Origin: an uncultured Akkermansia sp.
GTDB taxonomy: Bacteria > Verrucomicrobiota > Verrucomicrobiia > Verrucomicrobiales > Akkermansiaceae
Assembly: GCA_947601655.1 (NCBI GenBank)
Contig: CANQGG010000023.1
Coordinates: forward strand, 1 to 35,448
DNA length: 35,448 bases
Reading direction: 5' to 3'
Shown piece by piece: positions 1 to 8,337 of the stretch. A program made the translations under genes and the position numbers. The notes under the pieces were generated by a model that saw nothing but the letters and a program-made list of their open reading frames with translations, searched no databases and was not told the DNA's origin. Within the stretch, counting starts at the first letter, position 1, and each line of letters opens with the position of its first letter.

Positions 1-122
1 CTGCGCCGCCTCCCATTCTTCTGCTCACTCCTCAGCCGCGTCCGGTTCGCCGGGCTGCTCAGCCTCTCCTTCACAGCAGCCCACTCCTCCTCCGTGTACG
101 CCTCCCCTCGCTCCCTCTCCAT
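1..122 (-). CDS. Partial hypothetical ORF, cut by the window edge
   Basis: An open frame runs from an ATG at 122 down to the window edge without a stop. The translation begins MERERGEAYTEEEWAAV and stays very rich in Glu, Arg and Lys for all 40 visible residues. It is predicted soluble, with no signal peptide or recognised domain. A stop lies ten codons upstream in frame and there is no Shine-Dalgarno sequence, so ATG 122 is the only ATG start. It could be a small charged protein or the remnant of a larger gene. I do not recognise it and cannot exclude a chance frame. Confidence 0.3.
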   Translation of the reverse strand, partial: MERERGEAYTEEEWAAVKERLSSPANRTRLRSEQKNGRRR

Positions 123-238
123 ATCATGCCGCGCAATCTTCAGCCCAGATCATAATCGTGTTGAATGTAGATTTCACCAAGACTGCGGGACTTTTTTTCT
201 GACCCACCTTTACCACACCCCCAGCCGCTTGCCGAGAT

Positions 239-279
239 AAAAAAAAGCGTCTGTCAGTCATTTACAATTTCTGCCAGAC
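239..279 (-). terminator. Rho-independent terminator of tRNA-His
   Basis: On the minus strand, 20 nt past the tRNA 3' end, GTCTGGCAG and CTGACAGAC form a 9-bp stem with one mismatch and a 13-nt loop. Two bases later comes a run of eight T. This is a standard intrinsic terminator placed correctly for the tRNA. Confidence 0.8.
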
Positions 280-299
280 ACCAAAATACCTATTTCTAG

Positions 300-372
300 G
301 GTGGCCAGTGGGATTCGAACCCACGACTCTCAGAACCACAATCTGATGCTCTACCGCTGAACTATAGCCACC
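300..372 (-). tRNA. tRNA-His (anticodon GTG)
   Basis: The minus strand folds into a full cloverleaf. The anticodon stem TCAGA/TCTGA encloses the loop TTGTGGT, with anticodon GTG, reading His codons CAC/CAT. The T arm contains GGTTCGAATCC. The extra G at position -1 (base 372) faces C73 (base 300), outside the acceptor stem GTGGCTA/TGGCCAC. That additional G-1:C73 pair is the identity element recognised by bacterial histidyl-tRNA synthetase. CCA is not encoded, so it must be added after transcription. Confidence 0.97.
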
Positions 373-403
373 ATTAATGACCTCGTGAAACGGGCGTGCG
401 GCT

Positions 404-432
404 AGTTTACAAGGGAACTCAGGCAATAGCAA
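404..432 (-). promoter_or_regulatory. Promoter of tRNA-His
   Basis: Minus strand: TTGCTA (bases 432-427), a 17-nt spacer, then TAAACT (409-404). The -10 box lies 31 nt before the tRNA 5' end, leaving a short 5' leader for RNase P. Both hexamers match the sigma70 consensus at four of six positions. Confidence 0.5.
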
Positions 433-725
433 GCCTAAAATTTGAGACAATCAGTTTTTTATAACCGCCGCATTGCCTCCGCAATGCCTCAAAAATAAAG
501 TCACCGAAGGGAGGTAAAAAAGGAGGGTAGGGAATTTTCCGAAAGCTTGATGCCTCAGGAAGGAAAAGGCAACATCAAACATACATCACTCAAGATGAGC
601 AAAAAAGACAGAATAGAGTTACCTCCTTCCCTCCCCCTGAAGCAATAATTGATGTATTGCCCTCTCGGCACTAGCGGCTACAATCCATCCTCCAATCATC
701 ACGGTTACAATTTACGTTATCTTCG
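433..725. other. Gene-free stretch between asnS and tRNA-His
   Basis: I see no credible coding frame here. The only clear structure is a perfect inverted repeat, GCATTGC/GCAATGC, at 470-487 with a CTCC loop. It has no adjacent T tract. It could be a weak terminator-like hairpin downstream of asnS, but 240 nt separate them. The rest is purine-rich sequence around 505-545 and 590-640. Confidence 0.5.
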
Positions 726-2093
726 TCAACTGCCACAGTTACGTGGAGTACGCGGGTAGGGCAAAACGTCACGGATATTCTGTACACCGGTCACAAACAT
801 GAGCAGGCGTTCAAAACCAACGCCGAAACCAGAATGGGGGACGGAACCAAAACGCCTCAAATCAATGTAATGCGCATAACTATCCACCTTCATACCAGAG
901 TTACGCATGGCATCCAGCAACAGGTCAACTCGTTCTTCACGCTGGCTACCTCCCATCAACTCACCGACACCAGCCACGAGAACATCCATGGCACGCACGG
1001 TACGGCCATCGTCATTTCGACGCATGTAGAAAGCTTTGATCTCACGCGGATAATCATAGACGATCACAGGAGCTTTGAAATATTTCTCGGCAAGAAAACG
1101 CTCATGCTCTGTCTGGAGGTCCATCCCCCAATGAGGAGCGAACTCAAATTTCTCGCCGCTGCGCTGCATGAGCTCGATAGCGTCCGTATAGCTGCACCGC
1201 ACAAAGGCTCCACGCCTCACTGCCTCAAGGCGTTCCCTGAGGGAGGAATCCACAAAATGACAAAAGAAATCGAAGTCACCACTCGTGTCGCTCAACACAT
1301 CATCCAACACGTACTTCAGAAAATCTTCCGCCAGCTGCATATCTCCGTCCAGATCGCAAAACGCAACCTCCGGCTCAATCATCCAGAATTCGGCGGCATG
1401 ACGCGGTGTATTGCTGTTTTCAGCGCGGAAAGTAGGACCGAAAGTGTAGATGCGACTCAAGGCAGAAGCAAAAGCCTCCCCTTCCAACTGCCCCGACACC
1501 GTCAATCCCGTCTGCTGACCGAAAAAATCATTCTCATAGCTCTCGTTCCCCGACAGCGGGTCCAGGGTGGTGACACGGAACATCTCCCCTGCTCCTTCGC
1601 AATCGGATGCTGTGATGATGGGGGTATGCACCCACACAAAATCGCGCTCACAAAAAAAGCGATGCACAGCCGCTGCTACACGCGAGCGCATTCGAAAAAT
1701 TGCACCATACAAATTTGTGCGCGGGCGCAAATGAGGCACTGTACGCAGGAACTCCTGACTATGACGCTTCTTTTGCAATGGGTAATCGATACCTACTGTA
1801 CCAAGAATCTCCACACGGCTCGCACGGATCTCCCACTTCTGGCGTTCACCGGGGCTTTTTACCAATTCTCCTACCACACGAACAGCTGCACCGGTACCCA
1901 TCTGCGCAATGTGTTCGTAGCCAGGCACGCCCTCATCCATCACCACTTGGATACTCGCCAGCGAAGTGCCGTCATTCACCTCCAGAAAAGAAAAAGTCTT
2001 TGCATCTCGTCGCGTGCGCACCCATCCCTCCACACAAATTGCATCCATCGCTTCCTCCGCATTTAAAGCGTATTTCACTAGTGTCCGCTTCAT
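726..2093 (-). CDS. asnS: Asparaginyl-tRNA synthetase
   Basis: Cytoplasmic class IIb synthetase that charges tRNA-Asn with asparagine using ATP. The 455-residue product has an N-terminal OB-fold anticodon-binding domain (about residues 18-105) and a class II catalytic core. Motif 2 lies at about 222-241 (FRAENSNTPRHAAEFWMIEPE in part), with the RHAAEF block diagnostic of AsnRS rather than AspRS. The LTVSGQLEGE block is also typical. Motif 3, GFGVGFERLL, is near the end, followed by RDVLPYPRTP. An upstream in-frame start would add 41 unrelated residues. It is rejected because ATG 2093 lies 7 nt after a good -10 box. The length is normal for the family (about 460). It is divergent from the YD-repeat gene. 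Confidence 0.97.
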   Translation of the reverse strand: MKRTLVKYALNAEEAMDAICVEGWVRTRRDAKTFSFLEVNDGTSLASIQVVMDEGVPGYEHIAQMGTGAAVRVVGELVKSPGERQKWEIRASRVEILGTVGIDYPLQKKRHSQEFLRTVPHLRPRTNLYGAIFRMRSRVAAAVHRFFCERDFVWVHTPIITASDCEGAGEMFRVTTLDPLSGNESYENDFFGQQTGLTVSGQLEGEAFASALSRIYTFGPTFRAENSNTPRHAAEFWMIEPEVAFCDLDGDMQLAEDFLKYVLDDVLSDTSGDFDFFCHFVDSSLRERLEAVRRGAFVRCSYTDAIELMQRSGEKFEFAPHWGMDLQTEHERFLAEKYFKAPVIVYDYPREIKAFYMRRNDDGRTVRAMDVLVAGVGELMGGSQREERVDLLLDAMRNSGMKVDSYAHYIDLRRFGSVPHSGFGVGFERLLMFVTGVQNIRDVLPYPRTPRNCGS

Positions 2094-2100
2094 GATTCCC

Positions 2101-2129
2101 ACTATAGCACCATACCATGTCAATGACAA
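2101..2129 (-). promoter_or_regulatory. Promoter of asnS (leaderless)
   Basis: Minus strand: TTGTCA (2129-2124), spacer of exactly 17 nt, TATAGT (2106-2101). Each hexamer matches sigma70 consensus at five of six positions. Only 7 nt separate the -10 box from ATG 2093, so transcription should begin at or next to the A of the start codon. No Shine-Dalgarno sequence can fit. Confidence 0.7.
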
Positions 2130-2291
2130 GACGGGGCTGAGGAAATTTGAGAGAAGGGCGGCTGAAAATATATTCCGTAACCGCGTAGAGTGAAGTTGGC
2201 TTCTCTGCTTCTCCAAACGTTATTCAACGGGTAAGGGGAACAAGTGAGTCCACTCTGCGCAGATTTACCAACTTCCTTATTTCGATACGTT

Positions 2292-3479
2292 ATGTTTGAA
2301 CACCTCAAGCAGCGATTCCACTCCCTTCTGCGCTTCACGTGGGGGTATCTCGGAACACTAGCCGCACTGGGTCTGCTCATCGGGGTGCTCGGCATGGGGA
2401 TTTTTCATTCCGTCACGAGAGATGCAGAATATCAGGCCGTACGCTGCTACAGTGGTCTCTTCAACAGCGCAGACGAAACGCCTCCAACAGGATTAGATGA
2501 ACTCACACCCGTTGCATCCATCTCTATCCCACACCTGCGTTTTGAATATGGCAATGACGGGCGCCTTGAACGGCTGGTACACGTCTGCGCAGACGGTCGT
2601 CCATGCGCTATGCCCGGCAGTACTGTCGCGGAACAACGCATCAGCTACGATGACCACGGACGCATCACAAAAAAGGCAAATTACACGGCTACCGGCGCGC
2701 CGACTGCTGACGCCTCCGGCGTGCATTCCCGTGTTTTTCGCTACGACGAGAAAGGCAACCGCGTCTGCACGGTGTTCATGGATCGAGCAGGGAAGCCGAT
2801 AATGCCTCGTATGCCAGGCTACGCCATGGAATGCATCAGCTACGATGACACTGGGCGCCCGCTTGAAATCGAGTACAAAGACGGCATGGGCAACCCCGTC
2901 ACGAACTCCCGAGGGGAACAAAAAATCATCTTCAACTACGATGATGCGCACGGCAGTTCCTCGCGCACCAACATGGTTGACAATGTACCAACAAATAATG
3001 TCCATGGCATCGCACGCGAGCAGACAGCTTATGCGACAGACGGCCACAGCAAGGTGACTTCCTGGTACACAGCAAAAGGGGAACATGCGCACCAGCCGAA
3101 TACCGGAGCATGCAGCGTTTACACCGAAACGTCGCACGATGGCACGCTGCACCGTGAGAGGTATTGCGAAGAAAGCGGCTCGCCATGCCGCCGGGCCACC
3201 GCCTGCGCGGAACACCTCACACGTACATCACCTGGCGGGCTAGTGGAATGGGAATGCTTCAATGACGCTGATGGACTGCCCTGCGTGAACGAAGCGCTTG
3301 GCTACGCAGAAAGAGTATGCGAATACGGGAATGACGGCGCACTGCTGCGCGAGTACTTCTGGGACGCCACTGGTTCCCCTTGCAATCGCTACGAGAAGCG
3401 TTACTGTCACTCCGCAGAGGGAAAACATCGTCTCTCTCTGCTTTGCGATGGCTCAACTGAACTACAAAAGATCGACTAG
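2292..3479 (+). CDS. Membrane-anchored YD-repeat-like protein, function unknown
   Basis: The 395-residue product has a short basic cytoplasmic N terminus and one hydrophobic helix at about residues 17-38 (GYLGTLAALGLLIGVLGMGI), so it is a type II-anchored or exported protein. The rest is built from 30- to 35-residue units of the pattern YDxxGR...Y...GxP, for example ISYDDHGRITKKANYTATGAP and CEYGNDGALLREYFWDATGSP. They resemble RHS/YD beta-strand repeats but without the RHS core domain or a C-terminal toxin. Several Cys pairs would suit an oxidising periplasm. An upstream GTG at 2244, preceded by AAGGGG, is an alternative start that adds 16 residues. Function is not known. Confidence 0.75.
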   Translation: MFEHLKQRFHSLLRFTWGYLGTLAALGLLIGVLGMGIFHSVTRDAEYQAVRCYSGLFNSADETPPTGLDELTPVASISIPHLRFEYGNDGRLERLVHVCADGRPCAMPGSTVAEQRISYDDHGRITKKANYTATGAPTADASGVHSRVFRYDEKGNRVCTVFMDRAGKPIMPRMPGYAMECISYDDTGRPLEIEYKDGMGNPVTNSRGEQKIIFNYDDAHGSSSRTNMVDNVPTNNVHGIAREQTAYATDGHSKVTSWYTAKGEHAHQPNTGACSVYTETSHDGTLHRERYCEESGSPCRRATACAEHLTRTSPGGLVEWECFNDADGLPCVNEALGYAERVCEYGNDGALLREYFWDATGSPCNRYEKRYCHSAEGKHRLSLLCDGSTELQKID

Positions 3480-3490
3480 TGCGAAGCACT
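3478..3490. terminator. Small hairpin between convergent genes
   Basis: AGTGC-GAA-GCACT forms a perfect 5-bp stem that starts on the last bases of the YD-repeat gene stop codon and ends 4 nt before the phosphohexomutase stop. It has no T tract. It could act as a weak bidirectional terminator. Confidence 0.3.
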
Positions 3491-3493
3491 CTC

Positions 3494-5419
3494 TCACCTC
3501 TGCCGGGCTTCAGCGTCCGACGAGATGGCCTTCCAAAGAGAATCCATACCTGCCTGCACAGCAGCTTTGGATGCGCTGACATCCTCCCCAGGTTTGCCGT
3601 GAGCAAAGAGGTAGAACTTGATCTTCGGCTCTGTTCCGCTGGGACGCACGGCAAAGCTGCGACCATCAGCCAGATCAATGAAGAGCAGTTTCTCTGCCGG
3701 CACAGGGTCTCCCTCCGCATCCCTGATTGCACCGCTGGAAAAATCCCGATGCGCTATCACCCTGACTCCGTCCATCTCAGTGGGAGGCTGGTCAATATAA
3801 CTCTGCGTAAGAGCAGCAATCTTCGCGGCGCCATCAGCCCCCTCCATCACAAGACTCTTGCTGACCTCGGCGTAATAGCCAAATTGAGCATAAATTTTGT
3901 TAAGGCAGTCCATGAGGTTACTCCCATGCGCAACAAGATAGGCATTCAGCTCAGCCAGGCAGAGAGCCGCGGCGTTGGCATCCTTATCACGCACGAAATC
4001 CTGCGCGAGGTAACCATAGCTTTCCTCTCCACCAAAAACGAAGTATTTGCTGTGCTCCAAACGCAGGGAACGCGTGTCCTTCTCATCCATGCGACGATAA
4101 TTTACCCTTAATTTCTGGGGAAGAGCTTGCTCGTACTTGCCCAGCTTGGCGGCGATGTATTTGAAACCAGTGAGTACATTCACCGTTGCAATACCATACG
4201 AAGCGGCAATGGCATCCTGAAGCGGACTCGTAACATACGTCTTCACCATCACGGCACGCTGCTTATTCTCCGGGGTAATGATCCCCAGTTCACACATACT
4301 CATGCAACGGTACCACGCAAGCAGACAACCTGTCTGATTGCCCGTGAGCAGCTGCATCCTACCCACCGCATCCCGGACTGCAATACCCATACGATCACTG
4401 TCGGGGTCAGTTGCAATAACTAGATCCGCACCTTCTTCGTTCGCTTGAGCAATGGCCATATCCAGCGCCGACGCATTCTCGGGATTCGGGCTTTGCACGG
4501 TGGGGAAGCGACCATCCTGCACATCCTGCGCCGCCACAGTACTCACCTCGCAGCCCAACTCCCGCAAAAGCGGCACAATACAGCGTCCTCCGGTACCATG
4601 TAGATTGGTATACACCACTTTGGCTGAACTTGCGCCAAAGACCTCCGGGCGAAGGATAATGCCCTTCAGGCGGTTCATAAAGCGAATATCCATATCCTTC
4701 CCCAGCACAATCAACTTGCCCTGTCGCTGTACGGGCAGCGGATCATAGCGGTCACTCTGCAACGCATTCACACAGTCGATCACTCCTTTATCATGCGGAG
4801 CCACGAGCTGCGCACCATCATTAAAGTAGGCCTTAAACCCGTTGTCGTGTGCAGGGTTGTGGGAAGCTGTGATAACGACACCCGTGTCGGCATCCAGATC
4901 GCGGATGGCAAAAGAGACTTCTGGCGTGGAACAAGGACCGTCAAACAACGCGCAATCGCATCCGGACTCCATTGCTACACGAGCGCAAAACTCTGCAAAG
5001 TCACGCGAAAAATGGCGCGTGTCATGTCCGATAACCAGCAAGGGCTTGCGCTCTGCACCCACAAAGCCGCGCACGTATTCGATGAGTCCGCGCATGGCGC
5101 GCCCCACGTTAAAATAGTTCATACACGCCGTACCCACGCAGGGAAACTGCGGACGTCCGTTTTCCGCGCCTTCCCCTTGCTCTGCCGATGCAACGACTGT
5201 TCCGATAGTCCGCCCACGCAGCCCACCTGTTCCAAACGCAAGTGTCTTGTAAAAACGGTTGTTCAGCTCATCCCACAGCTCCCTCTGCACCAATTCCTCT
5301 ACCGCCGCTGGGGCCACAGGATCCTGAGTCCCATTCAAAAGCAACTTGATGTTTTCCAAAGAAGACGTCAGCAATTTCCCTTCCGCCACAGCCTGCTCCA
5401 GTATTTTGAGGTCTTTCAT
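3494..5419 (-). CDS. Phosphoglucomutase/phosphomannomutase (alpha-D-phosphohexomutase family)
   Basis: Cytosolic enzyme interconverting hexose 1- and 6-phosphates, feeding glycogen, nucleotide-sugar and wall precursors. The 641-residue protein carries all four family signatures in order. These are the phosphoserine loop TASHNP (Ser about residue 186), the Mg2+ loop DPDSDR, the sugar-binding loop GGEESYG, and the C-terminal phosphate loop RPSGTEPK. The length and the N-terminal AFGTGGLRG block fit the long phosphoglucomutase-2/PMM group. Glucose versus mannose preference cannot be read from the sequence; the GDP-mannose gene at 7252-8334 makes a role in mannose 1-phosphate supply possible. ATG 5419 is chosen because the frame's upstream GTG (5440) lies upstream of the -10 box. 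Confidence 0.93.
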   Translation of the reverse strand: MKDLKILEQAVAEGKLLTSSLENIKLLLNGTQDPVAPAAVEELVQRELWDELNNRFYKTLAFGTGGLRGRTIGTVVASAEQGEGAENGRPQFPCVGTACMNYFNVGRAMRGLIEYVRGFVGAERKPLLVIGHDTRHFSRDFAEFCARVAMESGCDCALFDGPCSTPEVSFAIRDLDADTGVVITASHNPAHDNGFKAYFNDGAQLVAPHDKGVIDCVNALQSDRYDPLPVQRQGKLIVLGKDMDIRFMNRLKGIILRPEVFGASSAKVVYTNLHGTGGRCIVPLLRELGCEVSTVAAQDVQDGRFPTVQSPNPENASALDMAIAQANEEGADLVIATDPDSDRMGIAVRDAVGRMQLLTGNQTGCLLAWYRCMSMCELGIITPENKQRAVMVKTYVTSPLQDAIAASYGIATVNVLTGFKYIAAKLGKYEQALPQKLRVNYRRMDEKDTRSLRLEHSKYFVFGGEESYGYLAQDFVRDKDANAAALCLAELNAYLVAHGSNLMDCLNKIYAQFGYYAEVSKSLVMEGADGAAKIAALTQSYIDQPPTEMDGVRVIAHRDFSSGAIRDAEGDPVPAEKLLFIDLADGRSFAVRPSGTEPKIKFYLFAHGKPGEDVSASKAAVQAGMDSLWKAISSDAEARQR

Positions 5420-5430
5420 AGCTGCCTCGT

Positions 5431-5459
5431 ATTCTAGCACCTCCCCGCAGCTTTGGCAA
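5431..5459 (-). promoter_or_regulatory. Promoter of the phosphohexomutase gene
   Basis: Minus strand: TTGCCA (5459-5454), 17-nt spacer, TAGAAT (5436-5431). The spacer ends in TGC, giving an extended -10. The -10 box is 11 nt from ATG 5419, so the leader is only about 4-5 nt. This placement fixes the start codon. Confidence 0.7.
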
Positions 5460-5526
5460 GTACTCGCATTTTCATCGAGACAACCATATTGCTAATACAC
5501 TCACCGTAACTGTACCGTGTAAAATA

Positions 5527-5555
5527 TTGACAATTTCGTTAATCTTTGCTAACGT
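5527..5555 (+). promoter_or_regulatory. Promoter of xth-doxX
   Basis: Perfect TTGACA (5527-5532), 17-nt spacer ending in TGC, then TAACGT (5550-5555). The strong -35 and extended -10 compensate for a poor -10 hexamer. Eleven nt separate the -10 from ATG 5567, again predicting a leader of about 5 nt. Confidence 0.6.
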
Positions 5556-5566
5556 GCCGTTCAGAC

Positions 5567-6325
5567 ATGAGACTAGTCAGTTGGAATGTGAACGGACTGC
5601 GTGCAGCTCTTGGTAAGGGGCTGGCGGAAAACATGGATGCTCTGGCGCCCGATGTGCTCTGCATGCAGGAGGTGAAGGCTCGCCCGGAACAAGTGGAAGA
5701 ACTATGGCTTGCATCCTGGCCTCATCGCCTGTGGAATCCTGCGGACCGTCCTGGTTATTCGGGCGTGCTAATTCTTTCCCGAACGAAACCATTGAGCACA
5801 TCCATCGGTATTGGTGTGCCGAAGCACGACACAGAAGGACGCGTCGCTACAATGGAATTTGAGGATTTTTATCTCGTCAACTGCTACACTCCCAACTCGC
5901 AGAATGAGTTGGCGCGATTGCCGTATCGACAGGAATGGGACGCCGCCTTTCGAGGCTACGTGAGTAATCTGGCGAAGGAAAAACCAGTGATTTTCTGCGG
6001 GGATCTGAATGTGGCGCACGAAGAGATCGACATTGCCCGTCCGGATGCAAACCATTTCAGCGCAGGTTTCTCGGATGAGGAACGCGCGGGCTTTACCGAA
6101 TTGCTTGAAAGTGGCTTTGCCGACACCTTCCGACGACTTCATCCGGACACGAGGAATGCGTATTCCTGGTGGAGTTTCCGCGGAGGAGCGCGAGCGAGGA
6201 ATGTGGGATGGCGCATTGATTACTTTTGCGTAAGCGAAAGTCTGATGCCGAGGGTGCAAGGGGCACAGATTCACCCGGAAATTATGGGATCGGATCACTG
6301 TCCGATCTCGCTCATTCTTGTTTAA
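5567..6325 (+). CDS. xth: Exodeoxyribonuclease III / AP endonuclease
   Basis: Base-excision-repair enzyme of the endonuclease/exonuclease/phosphatase fold. It cleaves 5' of abasic sites and trims 3' blocked ends. The 252-residue product is normal length. It begins MRLVSWNVNGLRA (Asn 7 metal/phosphate ligand), has the catalytic QE pair at about 34-35, the GDLNVAHEEID block with the nucleophile-orienting Asp and Asn, the WSFRGGARARNVGWRIDYF DNA-contact block, and the terminal GSDHCP with catalytic Asp 243-His 244. A TTG seven codons upstream also exists but sits inside the -10 region. DoxX follows 6 nt downstream, so the two probably share a transcript. Confidence 0.95.
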   Translation: MRLVSWNVNGLRAALGKGLAENMDALAPDVLCMQEVKARPEQVEELWLASWPHRLWNPADRPGYSGVLILSRTKPLSTSIGIGVPKHDTEGRVATMEFEDFYLVNCYTPNSQNELARLPYRQEWDAAFRGYVSNLAKEKPVIFCGDLNVAHEEIDIARPDANHFSAGFSDEERAGFTELLESGFADTFRRLHPDTRNAYSWWSFRGGARARNVGWRIDYFCVSESLMPRVQGAQIHPEIMGSDHCPISLILV

Positions 6326-6331
6326 ATTAAA

Positions 6332-6805
6332 ATGCGTAAGCCCGCCGTACTCTTCCTGTTGCTCACCCTGCTTCGCATTGGGCTTGGGACGTTCTTCATT
6401 GTCACCGGAGCGCTCAAAATCACTCAGCTTGACGTGACTGCGGAGTTTTTGACCCGCAGTCGGCTGCTGCCGGAATTTTGCTCCCTTCCGCTGGCAAGCC
6501 TTGGAGTAGCGATGGAGATTATCGTCGGAATATGTCTGCTGCTGCGCAAGGCTTATGTGGGCGCTGCTTTTTGGGGAGGAATCATGACTTTAGTTTTTTT
6601 TCTCCTCTACATGCAGGCATGGGTACGAGGCTTGGACCTCACCTGCAACTGCGTGGGAGCTGCGCACCACATTGTAAATTACCCGCTGGACACGGGATTG
6701 AGGCTACTACTGCTCGTTGGGATGAGCGCCCTGATTTGGGATGCGCTGCAGAAACGCACCGACATTTGGAAATTTCGCGCTCTTGAATTCGAGAAAGACC
6801 AATGA
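6332..6805 (+). CDS. DoxX/MauE-family integral membrane protein
   Basis: The 157-residue protein has four predicted transmembrane helices (about residues 5-27, 48-70, 74-97 and 115-135). The first carries the GLGTFFIVTGALKI stretch typical of DoxX relatives. A TCNCVG motif after helix 3 matches the CxC of the MauE branch, which is associated with thiol-disulfide or quinone-linked redox functions. The actual substrate is unknown. It begins 6 nt after xth and lacks a clear Shine-Dalgarno sequence, so translation is probably coupled. It converges with ruvX, with 6 nt between the two genes. Confidence 0.8.
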   Translation: MRKPAVLFLLLTLLRIGLGTFFIVTGALKITQLDVTAEFLTRSRLLPEFCSLPLASLGVAMEIIVGICLLLRKAYVGAAFWGGIMTLVFFLLYMQAWVRGLDLTCNCVGAAHHIVNYPLDTGLRLLLLVGMSALIWDALQKRTDIWKFRALEFEKDQ

Positions 6806-6811
6806 GGCTCA

Positions 6812-7237
6812 TCAGGCATTCAGCCAGTTGGAAAGGATCTCCACAGCGGCAGCCTGATCAATGATGGTGCGCATGCCTTTCTCTTTTCTCCCGGCGGCGT
6901 GCAATTTCTCCTTTGCATCCACCGTCGTGCAAAATTCATCCACATACACCAGAGGGAGAGTCGGGAATTGGGCGTGCAATTTCTCCCCAAAGGTACGAAC
7001 CTTCACACAGGCGCTACCCTCCGTCCCATCTAACCTCAATGGCAAACCCAGCACAAGTGTACGAATGCCAAGTTTTTGCACCAGCTCACTAATGCGCATA
7101 AAGGGATTGCATCCCTGCCCCACGGGAATACTCTCCACAGGATATGGGAGGATACCACAGACGTCCGTGGCGGCGATGCCGATGCGAGACGTTCCGTAAT
7201 CAATGCCAAGAGCGGGATGTGGAGAGTCTACGGACAT
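6812..7237 (-). CDS. ruvX: RuvX/YqgF-type RNase H-fold nuclease
   Basis: Putative Holliday-junction resolvase, also implicated in 16S rRNA 5'-end maturation in other bacteria. The 141-residue product has the RNase H-like fold signatures: GIDYGTSRIG at the N terminus with the first catalytic Asp, VLGLPLRLDGTEG in the middle, VYVDEFCTT, and a C-terminal IDQAAAVEIL with the last acidic residue. Length is normal. ATG 7237 is 14 nt after the manC stop. A TTG at 7255 overlaps that stop as TTGA and would add six residues. This is the last gene of the long minus-strand run. Confidence 0.92.
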   Translation of the reverse strand: MSVDSPHPALGIDYGTSRIGIAATDVCGILPYPVESIPVGQGCNPFMRISELVQKLGIRTLVLGLPLRLDGTEGSACVKVRTFGEKLHAQFPTLPLVYVDEFCTTVDAKEKLHAAGRKEKGMRTIIDQAAAVEILSNWLNA

Positions 7238-7251
7238 AACGCGTGGAATTA

Positions 7252-8334
7252 TCAAAGAAGGTTCGGCGGAAGTTGAGAGACAATCGCCTTGATGGCATCT
7301 GCCTGCGACTGGTGCGCTACGAGCAGGGAATCTCCCGTATCCACTACGATGAGATCGTGAACGCCGAGCAGTGCCACCTGCTTGGCAGGGATGGTAGAGT
7401 ATACGATGTTGGAAACACTGTCCTTCGTGACGAGGTGTCCGGTGTTGGCGGCATTACCTTTCCCATCGTGAGGGAGTCTCTTACCAATAGATATCCAGGA
7501 GCCGATGTCATCCCACTCAAAGGTGGCTTCAAAGTTCAAGACGCAGGGCGCCTTTTCCATGAGAGCAAAATCGATGGATATCGGCGTGAGTGCCGCATAA
7601 TGCTCACCAAGGTACGCACGCGAGGCGCCGGAGTCCGCAAAGAAGGAGGCGAATTGCGCAAGCTGGGGAGCATAGGTTGCAAGTTGTCGACGCACATACG
7701 GAACGCTCCAAACAAAAATACCGGCATTCCAGCAGAACCCCCCACTTTCAAGATACTGCGCCGCCGTAGCAGAATCCGGTTTTTCGCAAAAACGTGCCAC
7801 TCGGTAGCAGGTGTGGGATACCCCGGCATCCGTAAATTCTTCTCCACGTTCAATGTAACCGTAACTTGGACAAGGCCATGTGGGATGTATACCAATGGTA
7901 ATGAGCGCTTGTTGACAAGCAGCAAGCGAGAGCGCATCCTTTGCCAGAGCTGCAAATGCGGCATCATCACCGATAAGCGCGTCACTCGGCATCACCAGCA
8001 TCGTGGCTTCCGGATCTCTCGCTGCGATAAGTCCGATTCCAAGCGCCACTGCCGGCGCTGTGTCACGCCTTGCAGGCTCTGCCACGATATTCTCCCGCGG
8101 CAGCATCCCTTCCGTCTGTCGTTGCACTTCCTCAAGCTGTGCCACATTCGTGAGAATGAACACGTGATTCGCCGGCAGGAAACGCGTAACGCGTTGCACA
8201 GCCTGGCAAAGCATGCTTCCGGCGCCAAAGAGGTCCAGCAATTGCTTGGGACGATTTGTGCGGGAGAGCGGCCAAAAACGCGTTCCATTCCCTCCCGCCA
8301 GAATCACAGCGTAGGAAGCCGCAGCAGACATCAT
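7252..8334 (-). CDS. manC: Mannose-1-phosphate guanylyltransferase (GDP)
   Basis: Makes GDP-mannose from GTP and mannose 1-phosphate for surface polysaccharide. The 360-residue protein is a single nucleotidyltransferase domain. It starts with the signature LAGGNGTRFWPLSR, where Gly and Arg contact the nucleotide, followed by PKQLL. It also has the internal EPARRDTAPA block (family form AEPxxRNTAPA), CEKP, and FEWDDIGSW. The C-terminal phosphomannose isomerase domain of bifunctional enzymes is absent. ATG 8334 is 3 nt from the serA stop; a second ATG follows immediately at 8331. Operon position with serA and ruvX gives no specific pathway clue. Confidence 0.93.
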   Translation of the reverse strand: MMSAAASYAVILAGGNGTRFWPLSRTNRPKQLLDLFGAGSMLCQAVQRVTRFLPANHVFILTNVAQLEEVQRQTEGMLPRENIVAEPARRDTAPAVALGIGLIAARDPEATMLVMPSDALIGDDAAFAALAKDALSLAACQQALITIGIHPTWPCPSYGYIERGEEFTDAGVSHTCYRVARFCEKPDSATAAQYLESGGFCWNAGIFVWSVPYVRRQLATYAPQLAQFASFFADSGASRAYLGEHYAALTPISIDFALMEKAPCVLNFEATFEWDDIGSWISIGKRLPHDGKGNAANTGHLVTKDSVSNIVYSTIPAKQVALLGVHDLIVVDTGDSLLVAHQSQADAIKAIVSQLPPNLL

Positions 8335-8337
8335 AAA

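Noticed and set aside
834..2066. 410-codon plus-strand frame opposite asnS
   Set aside because: Fully antisense to asnS, which has all class II motifs. The translation is His/Arg/Ser-rich with no domain.
5420..5440. GTG 5440 as start of the phosphohexomutase gene
   Set aside because: It lies upstream of the TAGAAT -10 box (5436-5431) and so would not be in the mRNA.
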